Source of the DNA: a virus
DNA length: 25,161 nt
Reading direction: 5' to 3' (one strand)
Virus record (IMG/VR): IMGVR_UViG_3300045950_000135
Location: 1-25,161 of that record
The position numbers and the translations under genes are program-made. The stretch's first letter is position 1. Each line of letters opens with the position of its first letter. Below, in pieces: positions 7,344 through 14,831 of the stretch. A model generated the notes under the pieces. That model ran no database searches. It was not told where the DNA came from and saw nothing but the letters and a program-made list of their open reading frames with translations.

Positions 7344-7414
7344 ACGTTAACGGGGTCAGCCCCCGGCGTTAACATAGCGTTAATACCGCGTTACATGGGC
7401 GTTATTTTGCGTTA
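7344..7414. promoter_or_regulatory. Array of helically phased GCGTTA boxes
   Basis: On the plus strand GCGTTA starts at 7366, 7377, 7388, 7399 and 7409, giving steps of 11, 11, 11 and 10 bases. A variant ACGTTA at 7344 is 22 bases before the first. On the transcribed strand the box reads TAACGC. Regular one-turn phasing in a non-coding gap is a strong sign of cooperative protein binding along one face of DNA. The array spans about -46 to -116 from the predicted start of the protease promoter. The obvious candidates to bind it are the Mor-type activator or a repressor. Confidence 0.75.
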
Positions 7415-7463
7415 CTAGATTTGGGTACGTGGGTGGGTAGGGGTGTGCCCGGCTACGAGGCTT

Positions 7464-7484
7464 GCAGGGCCGTATAGGCCCTGC
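7464..7484. repeat. Perfect 8-bp hairpin downstream of the DUF4926-like gene
   Basis: GCAGGGCC (7464-7471) and GGCCCTGC (7477-7484) flank a five-base loop, GTATA. It lies 19 bases past the stop of the DUF4926-like gene in the direction of transcription. No T-run follows on either strand, so intrinsic termination is doubtful. A role as mRNA 3' end protection or as a boundary between the MuF module and the protease operon is possible. Confidence 0.6.
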
Positions 7485-7502
7485 TGCCAAATCATGGGTG
7501 CT

Positions 7503-7724
7503 TTATGGCTTACCGGCGGAGCCTATGCTGTGAACCAGCTCTAAATCGTCGGGACCGAACTCCTCCAGGACCAGGGTTTCTCCTTCCTGGTTGCTGAATT
7601 CCACTGTGTAGGCTTCATCCGGATGCCGAAACGCCATTACCACCGTTCCGGTGTCACCGCTTTTCAGTCCGTGCTCCGGAAAATCCCCGGTCAGTCTTAC
7701 CACATCAAGTTCCTCGAACTTCAT
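7503..7724 (-). CDS. DUF4926-like small protein, probable immunity partner of the MuF toxin-like domain
   Basis: A 73-residue protein: 'MKFEELDVVRLTGDFPEHGLKSGDTGTVVMAFRHPDEAYTVEFSNQEGETLVLEEFGPDDLELV'. The pattern 'D.V.LT.D.PEHGL..GD.GTVV....P..AY.VEF....G.T......DL.LV' matches DUF4926, a small SH3-like family that I know as a frequent neighbour of DUF6883 genes. Here it follows a MuF protein whose C-terminus looks like DUF6883, and the two genes overlap by four bases (ATGA), so they are translationally coupled. A protective role for the host or lysogen is inferred from that pairing. It is not a known Mu head gene, and Mu has no counterpart at this place. Confidence 0.8.
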   Translation of the reverse strand: MKFEELDVVRLTGDFPEHGLKSGDTGTVVMAFRHPDEAYTVEFSNQEGETLVLEEFGPDDLELVHSIGSAGKP

Positions 7725-9139
7725 TTCTTCACCTTCTTGGGAACGTAAGTGGTTACCAGCTGGGGGAAGTCCTTATTTTCCCGAAAGATCCACGCCGTAA
7801 CCACTTTAGCCGTTTTACCGTTTGGCCCCGTCAATTCCATGATTACCTCGTATTTGTCGCCATGTTTGCCTTTACCCTTGTAGACTGCGTCGTAATAGGG
7901 GAGGTTGCCCAGGATATCCCTCTCTAAGCGCCCCGCTGTGTTCAGGTTATATCCAAGGACTCTCTCGAAAACTATCGCCTTGTTTTTCCCCCTGGGGTGC
8001 TCCTTGTCCAGGGAATACTTCAACAGCTTCGGCGGGGCAATATAGGCCCGTTCCAGCCCCGGCAGCGGCTTTTCGGCCCATGGCCTCTCTCTGATTATAC
8101 CACCCGGCGGCCCGGCGCTAAACCCTTTGTAGACATCATTATACCAACGCTCCAGTTCGGGCTGGGCAGCCGGGTTCTGTGCCCATTCCTTGATCTTTTC
8201 GACCATTTCATCCGGCTGCGCGTGCACCGGCACCAGAAAGCTCATGGTGTTCGGGTGCGCCGGGTAAACCGGCTCGTTGCCCGGAGCGTACACTCCCGGC
8301 CCGAGGCCGTCCTCATCGGCCGCCGCCAGTACGTCGCAGATGTCATAGATCCGATGCTGTGCCGAAAGGCAATACTTGATCCCGACGTAGGAGGGAGTGA
8401 GCCGTGCGGCGGCGATACTGGCCTGACCGAAAGCCGCCGTGGCCTCGGTGCGCGCCAGGCGCAGCGCCTCATAGCTAATATCCTTCGGCACCCGGCCCTT
8501 GAGGCGCTCCCACGCCTCGGGATAATCCCGCAGGAGCGTCCCGGCGCCGGCTTTGACGTATCGCTCCAACATCCGGGCGGTCTTCACGGCGTCCTGGCCG
8601 ATGGCCACCGATTCCTGCACAAGCCTGGTTAGTTGGGTGCCATAGTTCGCCCCGGCGCGCCAGATTCGATCCGACACCTTTAGTCCCTTGAGGGTACGCT
8701 GCCACGCGGCTTCCACCGCCCGGGCGTTGACCCGGGCGAACATGCTGTTAATGCCGCTTGCGGTCACCAGGGTGCTGCCCGCATCTTGGAAGAGAGTGGT
8801 CGTCACTCCTTTGGAGTAGGTCGTCCCGGCTAAGACCGCGCCGTGAATCTGCCGGCGCAGCGCCGCGTCCAGATCGTCGGTGAGTTGCCCGACTTCCAAG
8901 CGCAGCATTCTTTCCAGTTCCTCAAGCTGTTGTTTCCTGATGTAGCTTGAAGGGGCTTTAAGGGCCAGTTTCCGTATTTCGTCGGCGATGTGGTCGGCGG
9001 ACCGCGCGTAGACCTGCCTGATCTCCAGATCCTGTTTCAGGCGCAGCTCGATAAACTCCCGCCGGGCCTGCAGGAAACGTCGCTTATACTCCTCGTTTCG
9101 GGTGGCGGCCGCGATCTGGTCGATCTCCCGCGGGCTCAT
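7721..9139 (-). CDS. MuF-type head morphogenesis protein fused to a DUF6883-like C-terminal domain
   Basis: A 472-residue minor head protein. Residues 1-140 are helical. Residues about 140-305 form the MuF/SPP1 gp7 domain: 'ISYEALRLARTEATAAFGQASIAAA' is its central helix, followed by 'KYCLSAQHRIYDICDVLAAADEDGLGPGVYAPGNEPVYPAHPNTMSF', with the typical C..H...DICD and 'P.HPN...F' residues. After a linker, residues about 367-466 ('LLKYSLDKEHPRGKNKAIVFERVLGYNLNTAGRLERDIL', then 'YEVIMELTGPNGKTAKVVTAWIF', 'DFPQLVTTY') look like DUF6883, a domain seen as a stand-alone or toxin-end module. The start overlaps the portal stop (ATGA). Carrying a toxin-like tail makes this a candidate member of the MuF polymorphic toxins of temperate phages. 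No active site is proposed. Confidence 0.85.
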   Translation of the reverse strand: MSPREIDQIAAATRNEEYKRRFLQARREFIELRLKQDLEIRQVYARSADHIADEIRKLALKAPSSYIRKQQLEELERMLRLEVGQLTDDLDAALRRQIHGAVLAGTTYSKGVTTTLFQDAGSTLVTASGINSMFARVNARAVEAAWQRTLKGLKVSDRIWRAGANYGTQLTRLVQESVAIGQDAVKTARMLERYVKAGAGTLLRDYPEAWERLKGRVPKDISYEALRLARTEATAAFGQASIAAARLTPSYVGIKYCLSAQHRIYDICDVLAAADEDGLGPGVYAPGNEPVYPAHPNTMSFLVPVHAQPDEMVEKIKEWAQNPAAQPELERWYNDVYKGFSAGPPGGIIRERPWAEKPLPGLERAYIAPPKLLKYSLDKEHPRGKNKAIVFERVLGYNLNTAGRLERDILGNLPYYDAVYKGKGKHGDKYEVIMELTGPNGKTAKVVTAWIFRENKDFPQLVTTYVPKKVKK

Positions 9140-10638
9140 TGCTTACCGCCAAGCTCTTTGTCGATCTCCGACTTTTCATCCAGTAGGCCTTCTGCGTCCT
9201 CCAACCGGGCTCTTTCGATTCGGTTCCTGATGATCCGTTCTCTTTCTCCCGGTTCATCACCCGCTTCAGACTCATAACTGCGCATGGTGTCCACGTATCG
9301 GCTGAGGAATTCGGCGGCCGCGTCATCGGAGAGGAACCCGCCCTGCACAGCGCGGTCCAGGGCGCTGGCGACCTTCTCCAGGATCTCGGCCACCTCTTTT
9401 TCGTCGCGCGGGTCCACTTCGTCCCAGTCCAGTTCCGTGGCATAGGTTGAGTACGCTTTGCCCTCGGACTTGGCCGTCATCGCCAATACGATCCGGGCCA
9501 CGAGCTGCCAAGGGTCCGCAAACTGATCGCGCTTGCGGATCACCTTGCGCACCACGACCGGCATTTGCTCTTTGACGGATGACATAGAGCTGGGGGTATG
9601 CACACCAAAAACGAATTCCGGTGTCTCGCTGGTATCCACGATGCAGTAAAAAATCAGCTTCAGCAGGGCGATGGTATCCCCAGTGGCGCTTTGCGCTTCC
9701 AGGAAGCCCGCATCTTCTTCGGACGAGAAGATGAGCAGTTCATGGCCGGACAGATTGATGGTGCCGCCCTTTTTCGCGAACTCCGCCGGCTCGGTGATGT
9801 TGAAATTGTTGCGCAGAAACGCGGCTACGTCTTTCAACTTCAGTTTCAGCCGAGGAGTGGAGTGCATCTTGGAGCCTTGGGCGGCGTGCAGCATCACATC
9901 ATGATACAGCTTCAGAAAAGGTTCGACGGGCTCCAGCTCCGACCGCCCGAACACTGCTGTTTCGTCGCCCTCGTTCCGGAAATGGACGATGGGGATGAAG
10001 CCCCAAATGTTTTCTTCCGTTCCCGGCCGCACTCCGGGGACCTGGCCGCCGTCGATCTCAATGGTCCTGGTCTCGCGGGTAATCCGCTGAGTGACGGTCG
10101 CCTGTCTCTTGCTGCCGTGCTCGTCCGTCCATTTGTGCCGGGACTTTAGCACATATTCGTAAACATCGCCGGTGACCGGGTTTTGTTTGATCTCGTCGAC
10201 CTGCTCAGGCGGGATGATGTGGTACACCAGCTTGGTATTTAGCTCCGGGTAAAACTCCTTGTCAGTCTCCTCCCGCGTGATCCAGACAAAGCAGTCTCCA
10301 TCACGCAGCGCGTTGCGGTGCGTTCTCTGCACGCGGGACCGGTTGGCGCCAAAAAATTCATCCAGCACCTTCTGGGCGTTTTCGTCTTCCGAGAGGAAGC
10401 GGGGCACACCCATAAATGCGACCAGCGTGTTGATGATGCCGCGCGCGAACCCGGCCCCCAGCTTGTATTCGTCCCGGTTGTTTTCGTACAGCTGACGGGC
10501 CAACTCGTAGTCCACCCGGCTGGAGTCCAGCTGGTAGACCGCATAGCCGCCGGTGGTCACCCCGAAGGGCAGGTACCCGCGCAGCCGGCTCATTTCGCCG
10601 ATAGCCCGCTTGACCCGTCGTATCCAACTTCCGTGCAC
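9136..10638 (-). CDS. Portal protein (Mu gp29 position)
   Basis: A 500-residue portal protein that should form the DNA gate of the capsid. The visible order is an N-terminal region 'YELARQLYENNRDEYKLGAGFARGIINTLVAFMGVPRF', then 'RDGDCFVWITRE' and 'YHIIPPEQVDEI...TGDVYEYVLK'. Next comes the stem/clip region 'IPIVHFRNEGDETAVFGRSELEPVEPFLKLYHDVMLHAAQGSKMHSTPRLKL', and an acidic helical C-terminus. These are general portal hallmarks, and the gene lies between terminase and MuF as expected. It starts at GTG, 16 bases after the terminase gene. An out-of-frame ATG overlaps the start. Confidence 0.9.
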   Translation of the reverse strand: MHGSWIRRVKRAIGEMSRLRGYLPFGVTTGGYAVYQLDSSRVDYELARQLYENNRDEYKLGAGFARGIINTLVAFMGVPRFLSEDENAQKVLDEFFGANRSRVQRTHRNALRDGDCFVWITREETDKEFYPELNTKLVYHIIPPEQVDEIKQNPVTGDVYEYVLKSRHKWTDEHGSKRQATVTQRITRETRTIEIDGGQVPGVRPGTEENIWGFIPIVHFRNEGDETAVFGRSELEPVEPFLKLYHDVMLHAAQGSKMHSTPRLKLKLKDVAAFLRNNFNITEPAEFAKKGGTINLSGHELLIFSSEEDAGFLEAQSATGDTIALLKLIFYCIVDTSETPEFVFGVHTPSSMSSVKEQMPVVVRKVIRKRDQFADPWQLVARIVLAMTAKSEGKAYSTYATELDWDEVDPRDEKEVAEILEKVASALDRAVQGGFLSDDAAAEFLSRYVDTMRSYESEAGDEPGERERIIRNRIERARLEDAEGLLDEKSEIDKELGGKQ

Positions 10639-10653
10639 ATTATCACCGCCATT

Positions 10654-12219
10654 TTACCCGTAGATCCTGGCCCGGCGGAAGATCCCCATCAGCCCCGAAT
10701 CCAGGGTGGATACGTTCTTGCACAGGCTGCGGCAGCCCTCCAGGGCGTCCGGCCCGTCGTCGTAATCGGCCATGGGGAAATACTTGAGCTGTTCCAGCAG
10801 TCGGCGGTGCCTGGGGTTGAACTTGATGTACTTGTTCTTGATATCCGGCTGCAGGGTCTGGATGCGCAGAACCTTGTCCCTGGACTGATAGACCTCTTCA
10901 ATGGGCAGGTACAGCTTCTCCCGGGCGCTGGCCTTAGCTAGCTCTTCCTTTAGAAACCACTGAAACTGGTTCGACTCGGAGCCGAACTTAGCATAACCCC
11001 GGCCGTAATCCCGGCGCAGCCAGCGCTCTTTCTCCAGGATGTCGGCAATGATCCGGTCCGGGTGCCGCCGCTCAATATCGGCGTCCAAGACGTACATGTA
11101 GCCAGTCTGCGTGTCCAAGGCGACGGTAATGATCGCGGAAAAGTCCGATTTCTTGCTCTTGCCCAGAGACGGGTCCACAAAGCCGAAGAAGAGAAAGCCT
11201 TTGCCGAACTGCATCCCCACAGGGTTGAAGTAGTCAAACCACCCATCATCAAACAGGCAGTCCTCGGGGTTGATCGGCTCGTTCTGCAGTTCCGAGTTGA
11301 AGCTGGCCTCGCCCTCGGAAACCCGGGTCGCCATCAGGTCGTAATAACTGTTTTTCTCTTCCCAGAGCACTCTGGCGCCTTCCAACATGGCTTCACGATG
11401 CTCTTCAAAAAACCGGTGCGCATTCTCCTCACGGTCTTCGTCAAACAGGTCGGTGTAGATCTCCTCCCACTGATCCCACAGCCCCTGGTTCTTGGCGAAG
11501 CTCAGTACCGCCTGGTATTTCCTGGTCCGGTAGGCTGGGTTTTTGAGCACTTTGGCCAGCAGGCTGTCGTAGTGCAGGAGGGTGCCGATGTAGATGATGT
11601 CCGTGTAGTCGTCGCCCGCTTTGGACACGGCCTTGTAGAACCAGTTCTCCAGCTTTTTGCGCTGCTCCGGCGTCCGGACGTTCTCGTCATTTTCAATGTC
11701 GTCCAGGATGATCAAGTCCGGCCGCCAGTTCTTGTGCTTCCGGCCGCGGACCTTCTTGCCGGCGCCCAGGGCCTCGATCTTGATGCCGGTACTGGTCAGC
11801 AGCACGTTACCCTTCCAGACCTTGCCTTCAAGTCGCCCAAAGTCCTCGATAGCGCGCTCGTTTTCTTCCAGCTCTTCGCGTATGCTGGCCAGGAAGCCCT
11901 CGGCCTGTTCGCTGCTGTCCGAGATAATGAGGATATAGTGCTTGTAGCCATAGAGGATGGCGTGCAGCGTATTCTTGAACGTGAGCGTGGTGCTCTTGGC
12001 GTGCCCGCGCGGGGCGCCGACGGCTCGCCGGGTACCCGTTTCCGTGTCGATGACGCCTTCGAGCCAGATCTGATCCAGCTCCCGGTGAAATTCCGGCGAC
12101 GGGCGAGAGAAGTAGTGGGGGAAATAAGCTTTGCCGAAGTAGTCCAGGTCCCGCTGCCCGCGGCGTTTTCTGTTCGAGTCGCCGCTGCGGCCTTGGACCA
12201 GGTCCTCAAGGATGCTCAT
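10654..12219 (-). CDS. Terminase large subunit (Mu gp28 equivalent)
   Basis: A 521-residue packaging motor. The Walker A-like motif APRGHAKST is at residues 69-77. The Walker B motif LIILDD is at 169-174 with E176 close by. The nuclease domain shows D349 (FGFVDPSLG), D359 (KSDFSAIITV) and the C-terminal 'DYDDGPDALEG' (485-495). ATPase and nuclease halves are both complete. It starts at ATG a few bases after the small membrane protein gene and precedes the portal gene. Mu-like phages package by headful with this enzyme. Confidence 0.95.
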   Translation of the reverse strand: MSILEDLVQGRSGDSNRKRRGQRDLDYFGKAYFPHYFSRPSPEFHRELDQIWLEGVIDTETGTRRAVGAPRGHAKSTTLTFKNTLHAILYGYKHYILIISDSSEQAEGFLASIREELEENERAIEDFGRLEGKVWKGNVLLTSTGIKIEALGAGKKVRGRKHKNWRPDLIILDDIENDENVRTPEQRKKLENWFYKAVSKAGDDYTDIIYIGTLLHYDSLLAKVLKNPAYRTRKYQAVLSFAKNQGLWDQWEEIYTDLFDEDREENAHRFFEEHREAMLEGARVLWEEKNSYYDLMATRVSEGEASFNSELQNEPINPEDCLFDDGWFDYFNPVGMQFGKGFLFFGFVDPSLGKSKKSDFSAIITVALDTQTGYMYVLDADIERRHPDRIIADILEKERWLRRDYGRGYAKFGSESNQFQWFLKEELAKASAREKLYLPIEEVYQSRDKVLRIQTLQPDIKNKYIKFNPRHRRLLEQLKYFPMADYDDGPDALEGCRSLCKNVSTLDSGLMGIFRRARIYG

Positions 12220-12232
12220 GCCGCCACGCCCC

Positions 12233-12424
12233 TTATCTCCCTACCGCCTTGCCGTCCACATAACTCTCGCCGACTATGAAGGCGATGGCCCCGCCGGTGA
12301 TGGCGAAGTACGCCTCCCGGTCGACCGGGGCTCCCAGTATCTCGTTTAACACCACAAATCCGAAGTTCGCCAAGGCCACGAGGAACTTCCGGGACTTCAG
12401 CCGGTCAAAAAAGGACCTTTGCAC
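12233..12424 (-). CDS. Small membrane protein, holin-like
   Basis: A 63-residue protein starting at GTG with GGGGGTG upstream. It has two hydrophobic segments, 'FLVALANFGFVVLNEILG' and 'AYFAITGGAIAFIVGESYVDG', after a basic N-terminus (RLKSRKF). Short proteins of this type next to lysis genes in Clostridia phages are commonly annotated as holins or holin partners. It immediately follows the amidase gene. A second, unrelated two-segment membrane protein lies on the other side of the amidase, so which of them is the true holin cannot be decided. Confidence 0.65.
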   Translation of the reverse strand: MQRSFFDRLKSRKFLVALANFGFVVLNEILGAPVDREAYFAITGGAIAFIVGESYVDGKAVGR

Positions 12425-12427
12425 AGC

Positions 12428-13069
12428 CTACACCCCCTTTGCGGGCACAATCACATCCACCGTCTGCGTGGTCGCGTCCCAGTCGATGGTTGCCTGCGGA
12501 ATCATCTCAATTACGCTCCGCAGCTGCACCCAACAGCTATCCAGCTGCATCTGGGTCCGCCCGTCCACGATCCGCGCCGGGATCTTCGTCCGCCGACCAT
12601 TAAAGAGTACCGTGACGCCGGCACTGCCTGTCTCCAGCAACTTTTCCAACTCTGCCCAGGGGAACATCGTCCCTGGACAAGCCGTGGCATCCACGTCCTT
12701 ATGCCCGATCACCAGGATGTTGCCATACCGCTTCTGAATGTCTCTGATAAGCCAGGTCAGCGACTGCATCTGCTCCAGCGCCGGTCGTGCATTTGTAAAA
12801 TTGCCGGCCAGGGCGATCCCAATGCTGTCGCTGTTGGCTCCCGAGGCATGCACTCCCTGCGTGTGCTCCGGACGACCGCGCTCGATGACGCCGTTGTGCC
12901 GGATTAGGTAGTGATAGCCGATGCCCGCCCACTTACGAGCCAGGTGCCATCCGTGAACGGTGGTCGCCGAAACGTCGCCCGACGCCGTGTGGTGGATCAC
13001 GATGCGCCGAGTGCTTGCCCGCGGGGGCAGAGCGCCATTAAACCGGAGGCCCGTCTCTGTGATCTGCAC
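12428..13069 (-). CDS. Endolysin: N-acetylmuramoyl-L-alanine amidase with copper-amine-oxidase-N-like C-terminal domain
   Basis: About 213 residues, counted from a GTG start with AGGAGG seven bases upstream; the frame is open to 13096. Residues 21-145 form an Amidase_2 domain: 'RRIVIHHTAS' gives H26, 'IGHKDVDATACPG' gives H123 and C131, the expected zinc ligands. 'GIGYHYLIRHNGVIERGR' and 'SIGIALAGNF' are typical core strands. Residues 151-213 ('GVTVLFNGRRTKIPARIVDGRTQMQL...VQLRSVIEMIPQATIDWDATTQTVDVIV') match the repeat-like domain often found on Firmicute wall enzymes. It should cleave the stem peptide from muramic acid to lyse the host. It overlaps the upstream holin-like gene by about 32 bases. 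Confidence 0.92.
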   Translation of the reverse strand: MQITETGLRFNGALPPRASTRRIVIHHTASGDVSATTVHGWHLARKWAGIGYHYLIRHNGVIERGRPEHTQGVHASGANSDSIGIALAGNFTNARPALEQMQSLTWLIRDIQKRYGNILVIGHKDVDATACPGTMFPWAELEKLLETGSAGVTVLFNGRRTKIPARIVDGRTQMQLDSCWVQLRSVIEMIPQATIDWDATTQTVDVIVPAKGV

Positions 13070-13316
13070 GATAATCCCTCCTCGATTGATACGCATCCGT
13101 GCCCATCCGGGCCACCTCGTGCACGAAGTAGCCCCCCAGAATAATCTGGATCATCCGCCCCAGCTGATCCACCGCCCATTCTTCGCCGCATCCAAAATAA
13201 CTGGCGATGATCATAGGCAGATAAACCAGCACAAAGGAGACCGCCAGACCGTCCTTAAAACTGAACTGCCTGGGGGCGCTGAAGCGATCTTCTATTTTTT
13301 TCAGGCTCTTACCCAT
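13038..13316 (-). CDS. Putative holin (two membrane segments)
   Basis: A 92-residue protein from the ATG at 13316, which has AAGGTGTG upstream. Hydrophobic segments are 'GLAVSFVLVYLPMIIASYFG' and 'LGRMIQIILGGYFVHEVARM', separated by a short acidic loop; the C-terminus is charged. Its 3' end overlaps the start of the amidase gene, the classic holin-endolysin order. Together with the 12233-12424 gene it makes a lysis cassette with a membrane protein on either side of the amidase. It is the first gene after the long hairpin that follows the NusG-like gene. Confidence 0.7.
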   Translation of the reverse strand: MGKSLKKIEDRFSAPRQFSFKDGLAVSFVLVYLPMIIASYFGCGEEWAVDQLGRMIQIILGGYFVHEVARMGTDAYQSRRDYRADHRDGPPV

Positions 13317-13336
13317 AAGCTCACACCTTACCACAC

Positions 13337-13400
13337 AAAAGGGGCTGATTTTGGCCGCGCTACGCCATTTGGCCCTCGATTCGCGGCCAAAGCCAGTCCC
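13337..13400 (-). promoter_or_regulatory. Long imperfect hairpin with U-run between NusG-like and lysis genes
   Basis: In the minus-strand RNA, bases 13400-13382 can pair with 13359-13341 over 19 positions, with one G-U pair and two mismatches. The apical 22 bases contain a possible second small stem (GCC AAAT GGC). The 3' arm ends AGCCCC and is followed directly by TTTTGTG. It therefore resembles an intrinsic terminator with an elaborate top, placed straight after the NusG-like gene and before the lysis, packaging and head genes. NusG paralogues of the LoaP type act on RNA hairpins upstream of terminators, which makes this a candidate target or read-through point. Confidence 0.6.
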
Positions 13401-13445
13401 TCTAGCATCCTCGCTCGAACTGCACCGCCGAAACAGGCGCGGTCC

Positions 13446-13943
13446 TTACTCGGACTTTTGCAACACGTTTACGCTCAACTCAATGATCTTGGGCTCGCCA
13501 AACAGCGGGATATTGACCTTCGCCCGGCCCTTGCGGCGATCCAGCTTAACGATTTGCCCCTCTAAACCCCGGAGCGGCCCCGACACTATCTTGACCCCAT
13601 CCTGTTCGTACAGAGCAGTCGATACACCGATCAGTTCATCGTCCCGCACCAGGCCGAGTACCCGGTTCATCTCTGTCGGCTGTACCGGCTGCGGTCTGCC
13701 GGCGCCCAAGATCCGGATTACGCCGCGAATTCCAGTGAGCGTGTAGTAGTCATTCGGCTCCAATGCTGTGTTTACGAACACATAGCCCGGGAAAAGACAC
13801 CTGATGACCTGCCCTGTCACGCCGCGCCGCCGCTCCGTCATCTGCCGGCGGGGGACCAGGGCGTGCATCCCCGCGTCCCGCACGCGGCGGCCGACCTCAA
13901 CCTCCCGCGCAGTCTTGGTATGCAGGACATACCACTCAGCCAT
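13446..13943 (-). CDS. NusG-family transcription elongation/antitermination factor (LoaP/RfaH-like paralogue)
   Basis: A 165-residue protein. Residues 1-80 are the NGN domain: 'MAEWYVLHTKTAREVEVGRRVRDAGMHALVPRR', then 'GQVIRCLFPGYVFVNTAL' and 'YYTLTGIRGVIRILG'. Residues about 110-160 carry a KOW domain ('DGVKIVSGPLRGLEGQIVKLDRRKGRAKVNIPLFGEPKIIELSVNVLQ'). Length and a complete NGN-KOW layout equal a small NusG. Such proteins bind RNA polymerase and prevent pausing or termination. It overlaps the gp27-like gene by eight bases (ATGGCTGA), so it belongs to the phage operon and is not a host gene. Mu itself has no such factor at this place. Specialised control of the late operon is inferred. Confidence 0.88.
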   Translation of the reverse strand: MAEWYVLHTKTAREVEVGRRVRDAGMHALVPRRQMTERRRGVTGQVIRCLFPGYVFVNTALEPNDYYTLTGIRGVIRILGAGRPQPVQPTEMNRVLGLVRDDELIGVSTALYEQDGVKIVSGPLRGLEGQIVKLDRRKGRAKVNIPLFGEPKIIELSVNVLQKSE

Positions 13944-14514
13944 CCCTATCCTCCAAGCGGGAAACGATCTTGTCATCCAACAAGCAGCAGATCTTCTCAT
14001 GCAGATCAGGGTTGCGCTTCAGCTCCTTGGCCAGCTCATCCTTGACCTCCTGGACGGCTTGTTTAATCAGCCGGCCCTGCTCCGCCCGGAACTTCTCCTT
14101 GTGGACGATACTCCTCTGCAGGTAGACCAGGAGCCGCCCCACCTTGTCCAGGGGCATCCGGTCCCACTCATCCTCAGCAGTAGCCAGGCGCTCGGTCAGG
14201 GCATTGATCAAGATCGTCTCTGCGGCGTCCGAGGCCTCGATGTTCTGATTCTCCTTAACAGTCTGGACCAGGAGCCGGGTCTTCTCATATGCTTCCTTCA
14301 GCCGCCGGGCGGCCGCGGACTTGTTCAGCGCATACCGTCCGACACTGGATTTTGAGATCCGAAAGGCTCCTTGCCCCCGTGATGTAATTTCGGCCGCGAT
14401 CTGCTCGTAGGTATAGTTCACGTTGGCCAGCATCTCATCCAGCCGCGCACGGACATCTTCCGGGAGTTCGTCCACCCGGCTCTTGATTCGATGTCTCTCG
14501 CGTTCCTTGCCCAT
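13936..14514 (-). CDS. Mu gp27-like protein (DUF3486), putative small terminase subunit
   Basis: A 192-residue helical protein. 'MGKERERHRIKSRVDELPEDVRARLDEMLANVNYTYEQIAAEITSRGQGAFRISKSSVGRYA' is the characteristic DUF3486 N-terminus: a basic start, 'S.vd.LP..vr..ld..L....yty..I...i...G....iSkSsvgRY'. The remainder is coiled helices. Mu gp27 lies just before the large terminase gp28; here the NusG and lysis genes have been inserted between them. It should bind DNA and recruit the large subunit. The start ATG is directly after the preceding gene. Confidence 0.88.
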   Translation of the reverse strand: MGKERERHRIKSRVDELPEDVRARLDEMLANVNYTYEQIAAEITSRGQGAFRISKSSVGRYALNKSAAARRLKEAYEKTRLLVQTVKENQNIEASDAAETILINALTERLATAEDEWDRMPLDKVGRLLVYLQRSIVHKEKFRAEQGRLIKQAVQEVKDELAKELKRNPDLHEKICCLLDDKIVSRLEDRDG

Positions 14515-14831
14515 TACACGTCAACCCCGGGATCTTCCCGGGAACCCTCCAGCAGGTCGATCCCCGTGGGCGTCAATCGTACGGCAATGTCATCCTTGAG
14601 CACGTTATAGGACTTGATCTTGTCATCCGTGAACTCGATATAGCCCTTTTGCTCCAAGTAGTTGATGTAGTTGCCGATATCGTATGAGACAACCAGGCCG
14701 TCCCCGAAAAGGGAAGAGGCGATCTGGCGGCAAAAAAGCGTTAAGTTCTGCGACTTCAAGAGGCTCCGCAGGATATATCCCCTGATTGCCTTGTTTTTCC
14801 TTATTTCCATCGTCCGCTCCGGGCTCTCCAT
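14514..14831 (-). CDS. Mu gp26-like winged-helix protein
   Basis: A 105-residue protein from the ATG at 14831, which shares a base with the stop of the upstream gene (TAATG) and has GAAAGGAAGGG upstream. 'AIRGYILRSLLKSQ...FCRQIASSLFGDGLVVSYDIGNYINYLEQKGYIEFTDDKIKSYNVLKDDIAVRLTPTGIDLLEG' reads as a winged helix: a helical start, a recognition-helix region, and a wing followed by 'LT..G.dLLeG'. This is the Mu gp26-type protein that regularly sits before gp27. Its function is not known to me; DNA binding is inferred from fold. Confidence 0.72.
   Translation of the reverse strand: MESPERTMEIRKNKAIRGYILRSLLKSQNLTLFCRQIASSLFGDGLVVSYDIGNYINYLEQKGYIEFTDDKIKSYNVLKDDIAVRLTPTGIDLLEGSREDPGVDV

Noticed and set aside
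7305-7484. The 7282-7502 gap as a hidden small gene
   Set aside because: No frame with a ribosome site and protein-like composition is seen; the sequence is dominated by phased boxes, a promoter candidate and a hairpin.
11062-12279. Long plus-strand frame opposite the large terminase
   Set aside because: The minus-strand terminase has complete motifs; the plus frame has no recognisable protein features and is a codon-bias shadow.
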